Part shown: piece after piece, positions 11,797 through 23,560 of the stretch
Numbering within the stretch: the stretch's first letter is position 1
How the letters are laid out: each line of letters begins with the position of its first letter
Assembly (NCBI RefSeq): GCF_033807575.1
Contig: NC_084711.1
Span: 186,001-250,000 of the forward strand
Direction of reading: 5' to 3'
Length of the DNA: 64,000 bases
DNA from: Cydia pomonella
Taxonomy: Eukaryota; Arthropoda; Insecta; Lepidoptera; Tortricidae
Translations under genes and position numbers: made by a program
The notes under the pieces: model-generated
Database searches by the model: none
Seen by the model: the letters and a program-made list of their open reading frames with translations, nothing else
What the model was told of the DNA's origin: nothing

Positions 11797-11880
11797 GAAC
11801 TTTAAGATGCGTCAAACATTTGCTAAAGATACGATGAGTGAAATTTCTTCAAACGCCCCTTTTGACACTAAACCACGTGC
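11797..11880 (+). repeat. Fragment related to the 1218-1741 element
   Basis: CATTCGAACTTTAAGATGCGTCAA and the following CCCCTTTTGACAC echo the ends and inner hairpin of the earlier element. Only a portion is present. Confidence 0.4.
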
Positions 11881-11950
11881 GCACTAAGAACACTAAGACA
11901 CACACAATACAGCAATAACGTGGCCAGTTTAGTCAGTTTATACTCCAATA

Positions 11951-12256
11951 GGCAGTCCTATTATAAACCCGTCTCTGGTCGCAGGACAATCTCCTTTAAG
12001 CTTATAAACTGATATCCCTCCTACTTTAATCTTGTTTAGAGTTGAGCTCTGAGCCGGCGAGTCTTATTGCGAAGATGACGTCACCGAAAGGTCAATCGCC
12101 AGTAATTATAGACACTTTATGCTTAAACATGCAGTCTTATTATCAACCTGTCTCTGGTTGCAGGAAAATCTCCTTTAATCTTGTTTAGAGTTGAGCTCCG
12201 AGCCGGCGAGTCTTAATGAGAAGATGACGTCACGAAAGGTCAATCGCCAGTAATTA
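11951..12256 (+). repeat. Local tandem duplication, two copies
   Basis: Copy 1 (11951-12109) and copy 2 (12131-12256) share GTCTCTGGT, TCTCCTTTAA, TTTAGAGTTGAGCTC, GAGCCGGCGAGTCTTA, GAAGATGACGTCAC, GAAAGGTCAATCGCCAGTAA. Copy 2 lacks about 30 bases. Each copy has a TGACGTCA palindrome. A weaker third piece lies at about 12998-13065. Confidence 0.85.
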
Positions 12257-12497
12257 ATGCTGGCTTTATAGGGATGTCCTTCTGGCTTCCGGCCGACGTG
12301 ATCGACATTGAGACAGTCGGATTAATTTTAGATCCTATGCGAAGTCTATGGGTACTAGTCAGTCTATTAAGTTGTATAGAAAGCTTTAGTCTAGACTGTA
12401 AAGTGTGGTCTGGAGCTGTAGGCGTATTGTAGTCAGACTTATCACCCACGACACGACATCACATGATATAAATATAACACCCGAGTGTATTGCATGG

Positions 12498-12672
12498 TCA
12501 TTTGATATTTACTAGTCGCTTTGGTGAAGGAAAACATCGTGAATCCCAATAAGGCCTACTTTGTCCTCTGGGTTGGAAGTGCAGATGGCAGTCGCCTTCG
12601 TAAAAATTAGTGTCTACGCCAATTCTTGGGATTAGTCGCTAAGTGAACCCCAGGCTTCCCCAGGCTGTCAAG
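12498..12672 (+). mobile_element. SINE-A body fragment, headless
   Basis: It runs from TCATTTGATATTTACTAGTC through GAAGGAAAACATCGTG, CCCAATAAGGCCTA and CTCTGGGTTGGAAG to AACCCCAGGCTTCCC. This is colinear with the body of the 2080-2414 copy, but lacks the tRNA head and GAA tail and carries small deletions. Confidence 0.85.
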
Positions 12673-14110
12673 TGGACTCGGTAATGCATGGTGTCGAAAA
12701 GTGGCTTATAATGTATGAGGAAGTGTATTATCAATATCATGTCGTGCGTGTTAGTGCTTGCTGCTACCCTTTCTAAATATTTTGACAATAAATCGTAAAA
12801 TATTTCTTCATTCACTGTCATTTAATAATATTATCTGGGAAAGTGATTAGTATACCTATGGGAAAAACATAGATATAGTTGAATTTATCGATAAAGGAAC
12901 TTTACCTTATCACTATATATTTCCTGGTTAATAAATTGCAACGTTATGTCAAAGTTTTTTCTGTACCTACTATTATTTAAACTGCGCTTTTATCCTGTAT
13001 GATGGCGTCACTGAAAGGTCGTTCGCCAGTAATGAACATTGGTCATGGGATGTCCTTCCGGCCGAGACGTGCGGCATTGAGCAAAGATTCCGCCAGCTTT
13101 ATTAAACTTATTGTTTAGGCCATGAAAAGTCTCTTAATTTGTGTCAATAACATGAGTGAAGTCCTTTTTGTAACCGGCTCATGGAAACACTTGTAACTAC
13201 GAGTATAATAATCGGATCCATTATAATTTGCTTCTGACTAACCTATACTTTCCTTTATCCTTTATCTTTTTAATCCTTTTTTATTTAACCTTTTATTGAA
13301 ACTAAACGTTAATAATATTTCATTAACATGCATCAATATCATGCACCACAGGTATTAATAACAGCAATTCGATTCCTCCTCTTCGATTCGGCCTCCTCGT
13401 TCTCCGATAGCTGATACTCCATCACTCATCAACGCTCTTTGATCACGCGCAGCCCAATAACTCTAGCGCCGGCGCTCATCCCGCTGAATACTCAAGGGAT
13501 GCAGTGTAAGAATATTCTCCAAATACGCATACCGTCCATTTCTTCAATATTGCCTACCATGCCCAACTTTGCTTGGCTTAAATAACGGTAATTATTTATA
13601 AAACAGTTGTCTTTGTCTAATTCTTACTATTGGTCGCGATTCTCCGAGTATTAGTAAACTCCGATGGTCCAACAAGAACTCGTAAACATTAATCCTATGT
13701 ACCAGAAATGCGTCCTTACTGAACCAGAAATGTACAGGAAATTGTCAGCGCCAGTTTCAATTGTCAAGTTGGAGATGACGCCCGGTCACGCTACATTGGT
13801 TACCCAAAGACCTCAACTCGCATGCGCGCACGCAGCAATGCGAACACTGTAACCCTGCTCATTTGTCCGCTGCCGGACACGCGCCAACTAAAATGATTTG
13901 TCTTCTTTAAATCCGAAATTAGTTGTATTTGCGTATTTGTTACATTTTTACGTACGATACGGGACGGAATGAGTTCTGGTATTTGCGCCCACGTTCTGTT
14001 TGCCGCATTACGAATTGGTTTATTTACGAAGACACTTCAAACAAATTAACTATAAAAAAATGAACAAATATAACTGACTTCTCATAATTGTTATATAGGT
14101 TTTTAAGTAA
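12673..14110. other. Unassigned DNA, includes a third partial duplicate
   Basis: About 12998-13065 (GGCGTCACTGAAAGGTCGTT, GCCAGTAATGAACATTGG, GGGATGTCCTTCCGGCCG) resembles the end of the 11951-12256 duplication and the sequence after it. The frame at 13664-13852 has no known domain. Confidence 0.4.
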
Positions 14111-14994
14111 CATCCCAAGTAGCACACGGGGTGGGAAATAGCTCGTATATCATATCTCTTTAGATACTTAAGTGAAATATATAGCCATGACTAAGTTCTA
14201 TATAGGTGGAGAGAACCCATATAGACCCAATATAGACCAAAAAGGAGAAAAATTGCAGCCTATTTTTGGTTCTAAATTGAATCCATAAGAGATCTCTCGA
14301 TTACCTTAAGTGGCAATTAGAACTATGGGTGACAGTTATGCGCAGTGAACGATTTATATTGAACGAATGAATGTATTACAATTTCAGTTCGGTCAAGGAG
14401 TGATAAATGAGATGCCCAATTTCCTTTGAGTGGCGTGGCAACAATTAAGACAATAAGTTGTGTTTTTTAAAAGTGAATGTGATCTGCCATTTTAATTTTG
14501 GATGTACATATCTGTTTGGTAAAGTGATGAAAACTTCACGTTATACAGGAATTGAAATAAGCACGAAATCCTTGTGAATTATTTTTTACTGTGAAACTAT
14601 AGTATGGTTTCTTTGTAAATTTCGATGCGCCTTTGATTTGATCCAGGAATATTTAAAAGGAGAGTGCTAAATCAAATGAGGAATTGATACTGATAAGAAA
14701 TAAAACTGTTAAAAACCTGACCTAATGATTGTAGGTTACGTACAATGTTAAAGTAACATCGTCACAACTATCAAAGGTCTGTGATTATGCGTCAGTGTGA
14801 TAAAATTCTGTTTAAAATAATTTGATTTTCAAGGACTCCATTTGTAAACATGGCGGAACAAAAAATATTTTACAGTGTTTATTTTCACTTATTTGTTCTC
14901 TATTTAGAACTATCAGGTCTGAAGATCACTTATTTGTATCTTGCGAGTGGCAAAGCAGTGAATGCTATTGACAGAGGAGGCGCCGCAATAGGAA

Positions 14995-15560
14995 AAATAA
15001 ATCTGGGGGCAGGGTAGTGCCCCCGCCAAGACGAGCAAAGCGAAGCGCATGGCCTACCTTTTCTAAAAGCGCTTCGTCGTTTTTTTGAACCCTCATAACT
15101 TGGGTTTGGATTATACCAGATAAACAAAATTCTCGGGATATAATGTCAATAGTGGACTTATTAAGCATAAAAAAATTCAGATGCATAGCTCTCATACTTA
15201 AGATTTTGTTCGTATCGGAAAAACCCCGTTTTCGTCACAGACTCACTTCACTCACTCACTGATGATCACCAAAACCCTTGGGGTACTTCCTGAAGTCCTA
15301 GGAAGCAAAAATTTGGTATGTAGCATAGTATAAGTATACAAACAACAAAAGAAATAAAAAAATTGGAAATTTATAGCCCTTAAGGGGGTGAAAAGGGGGG
15401 TGGAATTTTGTATGGGGAATCAATAACCGCTGAACCGATTTAGATGAAATTTAGTGTGTAGATAGTTTTTGCTATAGGGAAGGATATAGAATAGTTATCA
15501 GTCCCAAAATCACCCGTAAAGGTGAAAAGGGAAGGAAAAGGGCATTAGGGGGAATAGAGG
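14995..15560 (-). repeat. Family C repeat, minus copy
   Basis: Reverse complement of the family C repeat at 4000-4700, without the foldback insertion found there. AAGCGCTTCGTCGTTTTTTT, TCTCGGGATATAATGTCAAT and the CACTCACTCACTGATGATCA tract are the best landmarks. The overlapping minus-strand frames at 14930-15195 are shadows of the repeat. Confidence 0.7.
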
Positions 15561-15754
15561 AAAGTTTGTAGGGGGGATCAGTATAAAAAGAAGATTGTAT
15601 AAAAGATGCCCCCAGATACGTATTTCGGGATTTTTAATAGTAAATTTCCCCCAACCTTTAAATATGTATGTGATAAATATTTAACTATTTGGTTGTACCC
15701 ATTGGTATGTATTTCATTGTAATGTGTAATCTTCTTATTCCTGTAATGTATTCG

Positions 15755-15935
15755 TGCACTACCTGTCACTAAAGCTTTTTGTTCTTTATATCCTGCTACC
15801 CTAAGGTTGTCTGGAAGAGATCGCTCACAGCGATAAGAACGCCTGTTGCTACCTTTATTTACATTGTAAATCTGTTACTGAATTTTCTTCTGTGGTCCAA
15901 TAAAGTGTATTTACTCTACTTACTTTACCATTTAT
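15755..15935 (+). mobile_element. LINE 3'-UTR fragment
   Basis: TATCCTGCTACC...AAGGTTGTCTGGAAGAGATCGC, then CAATAAAGTGTATTTACTC and TTACT repeats at the end. The core AAGGTTGTCTGGAAGAGATC is shared with 31880-32065. This is a 3' untranslated end only. Confidence 0.7.
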
Positions 15936-16002
15936 ATTAGGGGATGGAAGATTGTCATGCTTATGACAATACACAAAGAAGACACTTACAAAAAGAAGTG
16001 AA

Positions 16003-16386
16003 ATCCTATCAAAAACATTTTCATGGAAAATGTTGCCTAGACGAAACCATAAGGCTCGCACTGTCAAAAAGTTATCAGATTTCTAGTAGAGCCAAGCTTC
16101 TAACTCTACAAGCCCTTCATTCACAAACTCTACACCTTAGTCAAAATATGTGGCTTGGCCGTTTCGTTACTACAAGTATACTTAGTGAATAAATTTTGCA
16201 CCTTACGCCCATGTGACAGTAGCGAAACGGCCATGCCACATATTTTGACTCTTGTTGTAGAGTTTCTGAAGTTAGGGCTTGTAGAGTTAGAAGCTTGTCT
16301 CTAAGAGAAATCTGATAACATTTTGACAGTGCGAGCCTTATGGTTTCGTCTTGGCAACATTTTCATGAAAATGTTTTTGATAGGAT
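16003..16386. mobile_element. Long foldback element, family B
   Basis: Arms of about 185 bp mirror each other. The left begins ATCCTATCAAAAACATTTTC and the right ends GAAAATGTTTTTGATAGGAT. Internal landmarks such as GACGAAACCATAAGGCTCGC, CTTCTAACTCTACAAGCCC and TCAAAATATGTGGC appear in both arms in opposite orientation. The frame at 15944-16192 lies in it and is not a gene. The short relative is at 3841-3950. Confidence 0.9.
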
Positions 16387-16389
16387 ATT

Positions 16390-17040
16390 ATGCATATGAC
16401 CTAATTTTGGAACTGTTAGATCGTTAGTGGTTTGAAATAAGTGAAAATAACTGCTTTTGGTTTTCAAGAACCTCCTATTGAGACTTAATTATGCGTTGGA
16501 GTGGCAATAAGAGTATTTCTAGCCCTTAAAGTTGCAATCACTTTAGGTTCCAAAAGGGCCGTAAAATTATCTCTTTAGCCACTATTGGTGATATACTACT
16601 CTATTATACTAGTCATTTGGAATAAAAAGTTCCAAATAAGGGTATGTTCCCACTTATATGTAGAAGTTGCTTATAAGTGACTTTAGGGCCTTATATAGCA
16701 CTATTGCTTCTTATTGAGTGACAATTAAAACCTGCATGCAACTTTTAGTAGCAAAATCGACTTTACCCAACCATAAGTAATAAAGTAGAAACAATAAACG
16801 TTCCTAAGCAACTACAAGTGACAGGATGAACTCATATACAATTTTGAGTTGTGTTTAAAGGTATAAGTTTTATCAAACACTGTTAAACCACTCATTTAGA
16901 ACATAAAGCTATAAGATAAGCTGCAAAATTCACTAATGTGCTGCTTGGGATGCCTTCATTTTTATGGTGCTTCTCGCTATCGTCTTACTTCACTAAGTGT
17001 TGCTATCTGTGAGCAGCATACCTGCTACAGATAATCAGAA
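16390..17040. other. Unassigned AT-rich DNA
   Basis: It includes the right part of the candidate composite element. No coding signal. Confidence 0.4.
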
Positions 17041-17041
17041 A

Positions 17042-17346
17042 TTAATGCGGAGATCCGCTGAAGAACCAAAGTTGTCGACATAGCTCAGAGAATTGCCGGA
17101 CTTAAGTGGCAGTGGGAGGTCCACATTGCTCTCAGAACCGATGGCCGATGTGGCAGAAAGGTTCTCGAGTGGCGACCACGTACCAGAAGATGCAGCGTGG
17201 GAAGGCCCCAGACTAGATGGACCGACGATCTGGTTAAAGTCGCGGGAAACCGTTGGTTGAGAGCAGCGAATAACCGTTCGTTGTGGAGATCCTTGGGGGA
17301 GGTCTTTGTCCAGCAGTGGACGTCTTTCGGCCGAGATGATGATTAA
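17042..17346 (+). pseudogene. LINE C-terminal remnant, RTE type
   Basis: One frame reads RTKVVDIAQRIAGLKWQWEV, then KVLEWRPRTRRCSVGRPQTR, WTDDLVKVAGNRWLRAA, SLWRSLGEVFVQQWTSFGRD, and ends DDD-stop at 17346. This is the characteristic C-terminal tail of lepidopteran RTE-like reverse transcriptase/endonuclease proteins. A TGA interrupts the frame near its start (after NAEIR). Upstream catalytic domains are missing. The GAT repeats at the stop form the usual 3' end of this family. Confidence 0.9.
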
Positions 17347-17490
17347 AATACTCGTACAATCAATATACAGGCCAGGGTACCAATAATTTCAGAACAACTC
17401 CCTCGATTTCTCCAAGAACTCGTCTACAGATTCTTAGATGACAATAGGACCAACGAGAATTTAAATGATGTAGGTATCTTACCTACCTAC

Positions 17491-17564
17491 CAGGATCGCA
17501 AAAAGTGGCGTGCTCTTGTTTCGGAGGCCTAGACCCTCTTTGGGTCGCTGAGCCACATTATTTA
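17491..17564 (+). pseudogene. Very short LINE C-terminal fragment
   Basis: DRKKWRALVSEA-stop-TLFGSLSHII-stop matches the last 25 residues of the 9840-10107 element (DRDRWRSLVSEAKILFGSLSQ) with an internal TAG. Same family, severely truncated. Confidence 0.8.
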
Positions 17565-17702
17565 AAAGTTTCTCTAGTTAGGTACCTTACCTACTTAAAA
17601 AAAATACAAAGATCCCGACCAACTGTGACAACCACTTAATTATGAAGTCGAATAAAAATAAGTTACTCCAATTTGCCTTTAATATTAATAACAATCAGAC
17701 GT

Positions 17703-17936
17703 TCACAATTAAGAGGAAACTGGACAAGTGCGAGTTGCACTCCCCCACCGGGTTCCGTACTTTTCATTATTTGTTTGTTATAAATACTTAGCGGCAACAA
17801 AAATACATCATCTATGAAAATTTCAACTGTCTAGCTATCACGGTTCATGAGATACAGCTTGGTGATAGACGGACAGCGAAGTCTTAGTAATAGAGTCCCG
17901 TTTTACTCTTTGGGTACGGAACCCTAAAAATCAACT
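17703..17936. repeat. GGTTCCGTA-type interspersed repeat
   Basis: It runs from GGACAAGTGCGAGTTGCAC and CCGGGTTCCGTACTTTT, through TCAACTGTCTAGCTATCACG and GTTCATGAGATACAGCTTGG, to GGGTACGGAACCCTAAAAA. I recall this as a very common lepidopteran repeat. The ends resemble those of family D, but the interior differs from 40751-42226. Confidence 0.7.
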
Positions 17937-18884
17937 TAAAAGCAAAATATTAGTGGAAGTTTTCCGTATCTTTAAGCTTTGAGTCGGCATCGGCAGGTCC
18001 CCGCGGAGCGCCGAAGGAATAACGTGATATTCCTTGATTTTCTAACAGCGACATTTAACTGACCAACGGGGAACCTTATGTCTTTGGAATTAGGTTTACG
18101 AATCGTCAGCAAGGACGAAAGGGGACTTGGTCACGTGACCGCTTCTCCATACAAACGTAGTTCCCATTTCCTGTCTGGATTATATTAATAGAACATATTT
18201 TTACGGTGGAATATTAACCACAGCTTTGAATTCGTTTGATTTTTTTCTATTAATTTTTATATTTTTAGGACTTTCTACTTCTTTTCCTAACTTATAATTT
18301 CGCGAGCCCTTGCGGATACACTTCGACCCATCTTCTTTGTTCTTTCTTCAGGATCTTTTGTGCAGCTACCCCCTTAAGAATGAGTTTTTGTTTATTCAAG
18401 AGCTTTTTCGCCGATCTCCATGTGCCGGATGATGGAGTTCGTGGGTAGAGCTTTGAATTCCTTTGGTTCCTGATAGCTTGCTCTCAAGTCCTTCATTCTT
18501 TGTCTGGTGAGGGCATGACGTTTCACATTAAAACAATCATATATATCATAAAAAGTCAAACGAAATAGCATAGTTATGATTAATATACATACAATAGATA
18601 CATTGTGTAAAAATATTTTACATAATGTCAATATCCAGGGAGGAAAATGAGGACTACGTTTGTATGGAGAAGCGGTCATGCATTCTCCTCTTGCAGGGCG
18701 GACGGTTCCTTGGCGCAGCAATGAAAGTAAATCTTATGGCGCAGTTTATTTTAAAGCTCGCAGCGCCGACGGCGGCGACGCTGCGAAACGTAGACTATCA
18801 GTCTATATTATGTTGCCCTAGACTTTCATACAGGTTGCTTTAGTATGAATTCAGTATTTTTTTAAATTAAAATGCATGATAACA

Positions 18885-19044
18885 GTTTTGAATGATTCAC
18901 GGTTAGTTTCACTAGACTTAAATCGACCGGGATGTAAACCGTGATTACCTTTTGTATTGTTTTTGAGCTCCCGATATTTCGACGTAGTTACGTGCATCTT
19001 GTTCACGGGTAACTGGAGATAGCGGGTGGGTGTCAAAGTTGAGT
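18885..19044. repeat. Uninterrupted copy of the 6113-6715 repeat arm
   Basis: GGTTAGTTTCACTAGACTTA, CGACCGGGATGTAAACCGTG, GAGCTCCCGATATTTCG and TAACTGGAGATAGCGGGTGG match the earlier repeat, first inverted and then direct. Here the GTTACGTGCATCTTG site is intact, where 6199-6456 is inserted in the other copy. Confidence 0.75.
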
Positions 19045-19074
19045 AGACAGCTGTGGCAGTTCGTACATTGCCTG

Positions 19075-19255
19075 TAGAATCAAAGAACACATCGCTGCGG
19101 TCAAGAACAATGACGTTTGCAAGTCAGCTATTGCTCAGCATCTCCTTGAGTTGAGTACAAATAAATCACTGGATCGCGTGGCATAGTCCGAAGGTCATTT
19201 CGACAGAACGCCACTATATACCAAGATTGGTAAGAGAAGCCGATGAAATTCATAA
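19075..19255 (+). pseudogene. GIY-YIG-like remnant, perhaps Penelope-like element
   Basis: One frame reads IKEHIAAVKNNDVCKSAIAQ, then HLLEL. A second, shifted frame continues ERHYIPRLVREADEIHN. The pattern R..EH...., a conserved A..H, and Y..R..REA.EI matches the C-terminal half of GIY-YIG endonuclease domains in Penelope-like retroelements. A frameshift and a stop break it, and no RT domain is visible. The assignment rests on motif memory and is moderate. Confidence 0.45.
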
Positions 19256-19259
19256 TTAC

Positions 19260-19960
19260 TTACCTTTAATTAAAAATTGAATATTAAATTATAAATACTC
19301 ACCATGTGTTTGGACAGCTCTGGTGACACAGTTGCCGTTGACCACGTATGATGAATTTCATGGACAAATCACCACCATTTTTTTTCCTTATATATATTTG
19401 TACCCTCGAAAATGTTCATGTTAATTCTAAGATCTTGTTTGTGCAACACAAAAGTGATGAAAAAAAAAGAGTCCAAAAGCTTGAAAAATAGAGATATGAC
19501 TAATCTATCCTTGCATTGTAGGCCCCATAGTTAGGGTAAGATCCCATAAACTTTCCATACATTTACAGTTCGGCAATTAATATAAAACTGTACATAATTG
19601 TTCTGATTCACGAGTCACGACTAACGCGTTAGAAATTGGTTAAATTCATTTTGCGGTAGTTAAATACAGTTTTAACTATTTACTGTCGTATGCTCTTACT
19701 GCACTCTTAAATCACCATCGGTGTAACTTTATATCTTTGCGATAAGGTTTAAAATTATCAGATAGCCAGGTTTAAAGTGCTCACTCCGTATACAGATAAA
19801 AATCCACTTATAATAAGTTTTAACTGAGCTTTGAGAAAACTTAGATTCGTAAAAGATACAAGTCCTAAAGTCCTAATCAGTATCGTACTTCTTAGTTGCC
19901 TGTATTGAGTATGAGTTTGCGAATGGCGGAGCTGAGCGCGTCCGGTCGTCAGTATCTCTT
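19260..19960. other. Unassigned DNA
   Basis: No coding or repeat signal that I can name. Confidence 0.35.
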
Positions 19961-19965
19961 GTGCG

Positions 19966-20020
19966 TGACGTCAGTCGGCCCTTGTTCCGCGACGTCAGAC
20001 GGCCCTCTTCTGTGACGTCA
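19966..20020. promoter_or_regulatory. Cluster of three CRE-like sites on a 24-bp tandem repeat
   Basis: TGACGTCA at 19966-19973, CGACGTCA at 19990-19997 and TGACGTCA at 20013-20020 are spaced 24 and 23 bases apart. The spacing arises from a short tandem repeat (GACGTCAGTCGGCCC then GACGTCAGACGGCCC). The block is GC- and CpG-rich in an AT-rich region. TGACGTCA is the consensus for CREB/ATF-type bZIP factors. No attached gene is seen, so promoter or enhancer function is inference. Confidence 0.4.
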
Positions 20021-20659
20021 CAGGTCGACGGTCGCGACGATGACTTCTTAAACTCGTGTTTCGCGCTAGCGCTTGATTAACGGCGACTGTGTGGGCGAGC
20101 TTTACAACTCTTGAAAGTAATCGGACGCCTGAGATAACTGGATAGTACTTTAAATGTTTCGCAGAAAATCCTTACAGTCACAAAGAAAAAATACGTATTC
20201 TCTCGCCTGATATTTTATAATATAATGACTTTAAAAATAATGACATTATACTCTCAGTGCCATTGAGTGTTTGTTGTCAATGTCTTGTACTTGTAGCCAC
20301 AAGACGCTTGTTACAGCTTCTTTGTGGTTTGCTGACGTCGGTATCCGATAACTGGAGGTTGTTAGCGATGAGAGTGAAATGGCGGCATGACAGTGTCGCG
20401 CGCGATACGACAATTAGTGAGACACATGACACATGGTATCCTACACCGTGGGACAGACTGCGATTATAACGGTTGCTATTAGCGTACATCGTTAGCGTGT
20501 CATATCGATGTCAAAACAAATAGTAATCAGATAGATATGTTTATAATTTTTGCTTTCTACGCGGTTATGCGATACGTTTGAGAGTTAGAATCTTAGGTAA
20601 AATTTTGGCTAATGTTTATTTAATTAATTTATTGGAGCTTCAGTATTATTTAAGATTTA
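20021..20659. other. Unassigned DNA
   Basis: Overlapping frames on both strands at 20257-20489 have no recognisable domain. Confidence 0.35.
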
Positions 20660-20729
20660 TTTGTAGTCTTACAGGTTTGTAAAATGTATAATTGTTGGTG
20701 AAATAAAGAATATTTAGGTACTTACTTAT
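20660..20729 (+). mobile_element. LINE 3'-end fragment
   Basis: GTAAAATGTATAATTGTTGG, GAAATAAAGAATATT and a TTACTTA tail match the terminus of the LINE 3' region at 31880-32065. Confidence 0.6.
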
Positions 20730-23550
20730 TTAAATAATTTGTGTTGTACCCACCAATAACTTTTCAACAATAACAATAGGTAATACTTGAGTCATATTCT
20801 AAAATTACCTAAAAATCTTTGTGTTGTGAATTATACCTACTTAATTCTTAAATAGAGGCAAATTGATTTCTAATTTAACTTTTAATGGAAGAGCTCTTTA
20901 ATAATATTACGTAAAAATAGTTCATCAGTTTGAAATCGATATAGCTCGCAGCAGACCCAACGAACTAGAAATATAGAAGTCTGAGTACCTACAGCTAAAC
21001 AATGAGCCGACGAGAATTGCGCCGACAGCGACTCGACTGTACAGCGTTTGGAGTATACTTGGTAGTTTGACAAGACATAAACAGCCAGATTACATAATAA
21101 CTAGGCACTTTATCTGAAAAAAGGTAAAGACAAATATAAATTCGTGACAACATACCAAAAACCAACTACGTAATTTATTTATTGACAATAACAATATACA
21201 TAATGGATATATACAGATGATTACTATAACTAAATCCATACTAAACTAACCTTTTTAAGGCGGCTATTGGGAATTGGGAACTACCGTGTCCCCTGGCTGA
21301 CTGCCGGGTTCGAGGCAGTTATTTTAAAATAATCTTCAATGGTCAGCCGGGGAAGGCTGATCACCCCATAGGATTTAAGGAATTTTTCATATTTTTAAAT
21401 GAAAAATTAGTCGTTAAATCAAGTATTACCTTTACATGTTAACATTATTATGAACTTTTCGGATAAAATACAAAAATTAAATACCCAGTAGTTAGTTATT
21501 CTGTAATTACTGTTTAATGTGGCCGATCACTGGAAATTGCTACCCCGAACTCAGAATTCACTAATTAGCCAATAATGGGCTGACTATTGATGGCTGATTA
21601 CTGGCAAAAACTGCCTTTCATTATATTTCAATGTTTCCTAAAGTAAAATGCTATTACATATTCAAAATAATAACTTTATTAAACTCTTGAACAGTAATAA
21701 CATTCATCGTTCCAATTGGTCAATTTGTGGGAAAATAGATTATCTTCAACTTAGAAATCTCGATAAAAGTTTTAATAAAAATACCCAAACATAAACAGAA
21801 ATTTAATAGCTTTTTACGTTTTGATATAGAGTAAAAAATAATAATAATTTTGAGCTCAAATGAAGGCATATACGCAGCATTTTTTAGATTTTTTTAACCA
21901 CTCCCTTGATGTTTTTTTCGGTGAAGTCAAAGTAAACGATTTTCAGAAAGTTATTCGTATACCCTGAAACATTTTTTGTACTATTTATATTCTATTAATA
22001 GTTTATGTGAGTACCTCCGACAGAAAAATATTTGTTCACGACATTTCACATAAGTATTTGACATTGGAGTCAATAATAAACGACCTGTTTTTTCAAGAAA
22101 AACACTCACTCGGGCCTAATCCTGTTCTTGACATGTCAATGCGCCGTCGGCGTCGGTCAAAATAGAATGACAAGCATTCCGACTTTCAAATCTCTACTTG
22201 GTTTGATATTTATTAGACTCACAGAGCATCTCGCTCGTAGGTATTTGTTAAACGCTATTTGCGAAGTGCATGGTGGACAATAAATAAATATAATACAATA
22301 CAATACAAAAATAAAATTGACGACAGCACAAGGTGTGTAAAAAATGTGACATTTCATGGGACAAGATATTAAACCTAAATAAATGTCCATAATTGTTCTA
22401 TATATCAGTAATTATTACCTTTTAAAATATTTTTAGTGTAAGTTATAATATGTATGATGTGGATGTACTTAAATAATAATAATAATAAAAAAGTCATAAT
22501 ACAAAGGAAAAAGTGACCAAAGCCTCCTGCAATCGCGGCAGTTGCCTAAAAACGTTTAGCCACCCAGGGTGGACTTCAACAGTCAATATGAGATTTATCC
22601 CAGACCCTCCAGGCCTCCAGGAACCACCGCGGTCACGCACAGGGTGGATGTTGGCGCGCGCAAAATGCACTGCAAGCAGGTAATGTCAAGTGAATAATTG
22701 AATATCAAATCAAATCTGGTTTTGTAAACTTCGAATGTGGATGGAGTAACTTCTCGCCGAAAAAACATTTGAGATTGAATGCGAATTCTATTAGAAAGGA
22801 ATCAAAGGCGATGGTATCGATCAGCGATGTAAAGCGTAGATAGCTTTCTTTGAAAGCTCTCAAAATATCGTAAATAGTTTACTTAAACAGCCTAAATGTT
22901 TTCACGTATACTACTTCACACCATTCTCATAGCGCTGGCATTAAAATGAAATTGTGTATTGATTGGATATGTACCTCATGTTTCTTTATCAGGTCACATT
23001 TGGTTGATTTCGTCCACTTTATACTTCCCTACAATACCGGGAGCGAGAATATTGTTTCCTATGTTAAGTGGATTATAGAACACTTAATATTATTTCTGGC
23101 TTCAAAACATGTCTATTACGGCAGAAAATCAGTGCTTTATTTGAAGAACATAACAGTACCACTGAGCCGTGACCATTTGTCCTGCTGCAACGCACACAGT
23201 AAGTAGGTAGGTAGGTACATATATATATTTTTTATTAATTATTTAATTTTGTATATGTGCTTATTACTATTTTTCTGTCTCAATTTCAGTGCCATTTTTA
23301 ATCTATTTTTTTGTGTGTGTAATACATAATTAGTGTTTTTGTTATTTAAAGTTTATACCTATTGTGTGTTTTTGCAGCTGTCAAGTAAATGATTTATCTT
23401 TCTATTTCTATTTATCGATCTTGCAAGTGGTTAATATGATCTAAGCCAACCGAGGCATGGCCTTAAGAGAGCCATAAGAACCAAGCCGCCGCTACACATT
23501 CGAAGTTACACTGTTATTTTAGTACATGCTGAAACAGGTAACATGAAATA
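20730..23550. other. AT-rich DNA with probable LINE 3'-UTR fragments
   Basis: No gene. Stretches at about 21180-21400, 22250-22480 (TAATAATAATAATAA end), 22500-22690 (GC-richer, CAGGGTGGA repeated twice) and 23210-23400 resemble untranslated ends of LINEs, but none can be placed firmly. The frame at 22946-23206 shows no domain. Confidence 0.35.
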
Positions 23551-23560
23551 TGGGATGAAC

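Larger units (their letters stand above)
14111..16952. mobile_element. Candidate composite element with 17-bp inverted ends
   Basis: 14111-14127 (CATCCCAAGTAGCACAC) and 16936-16952 (inverted, CATCCCAAGCAGCACAT) match at 15 of 17 positions and face inward. Between them lie non-coding DNA, a family C repeat, a LINE 3' fragment and a family B foldback. No transposase-like frame and no matching flanks were found. It could be a non-autonomous DNA element that collected later insertions, or a chance pair of related MITE ends. Confidence 0.4.
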
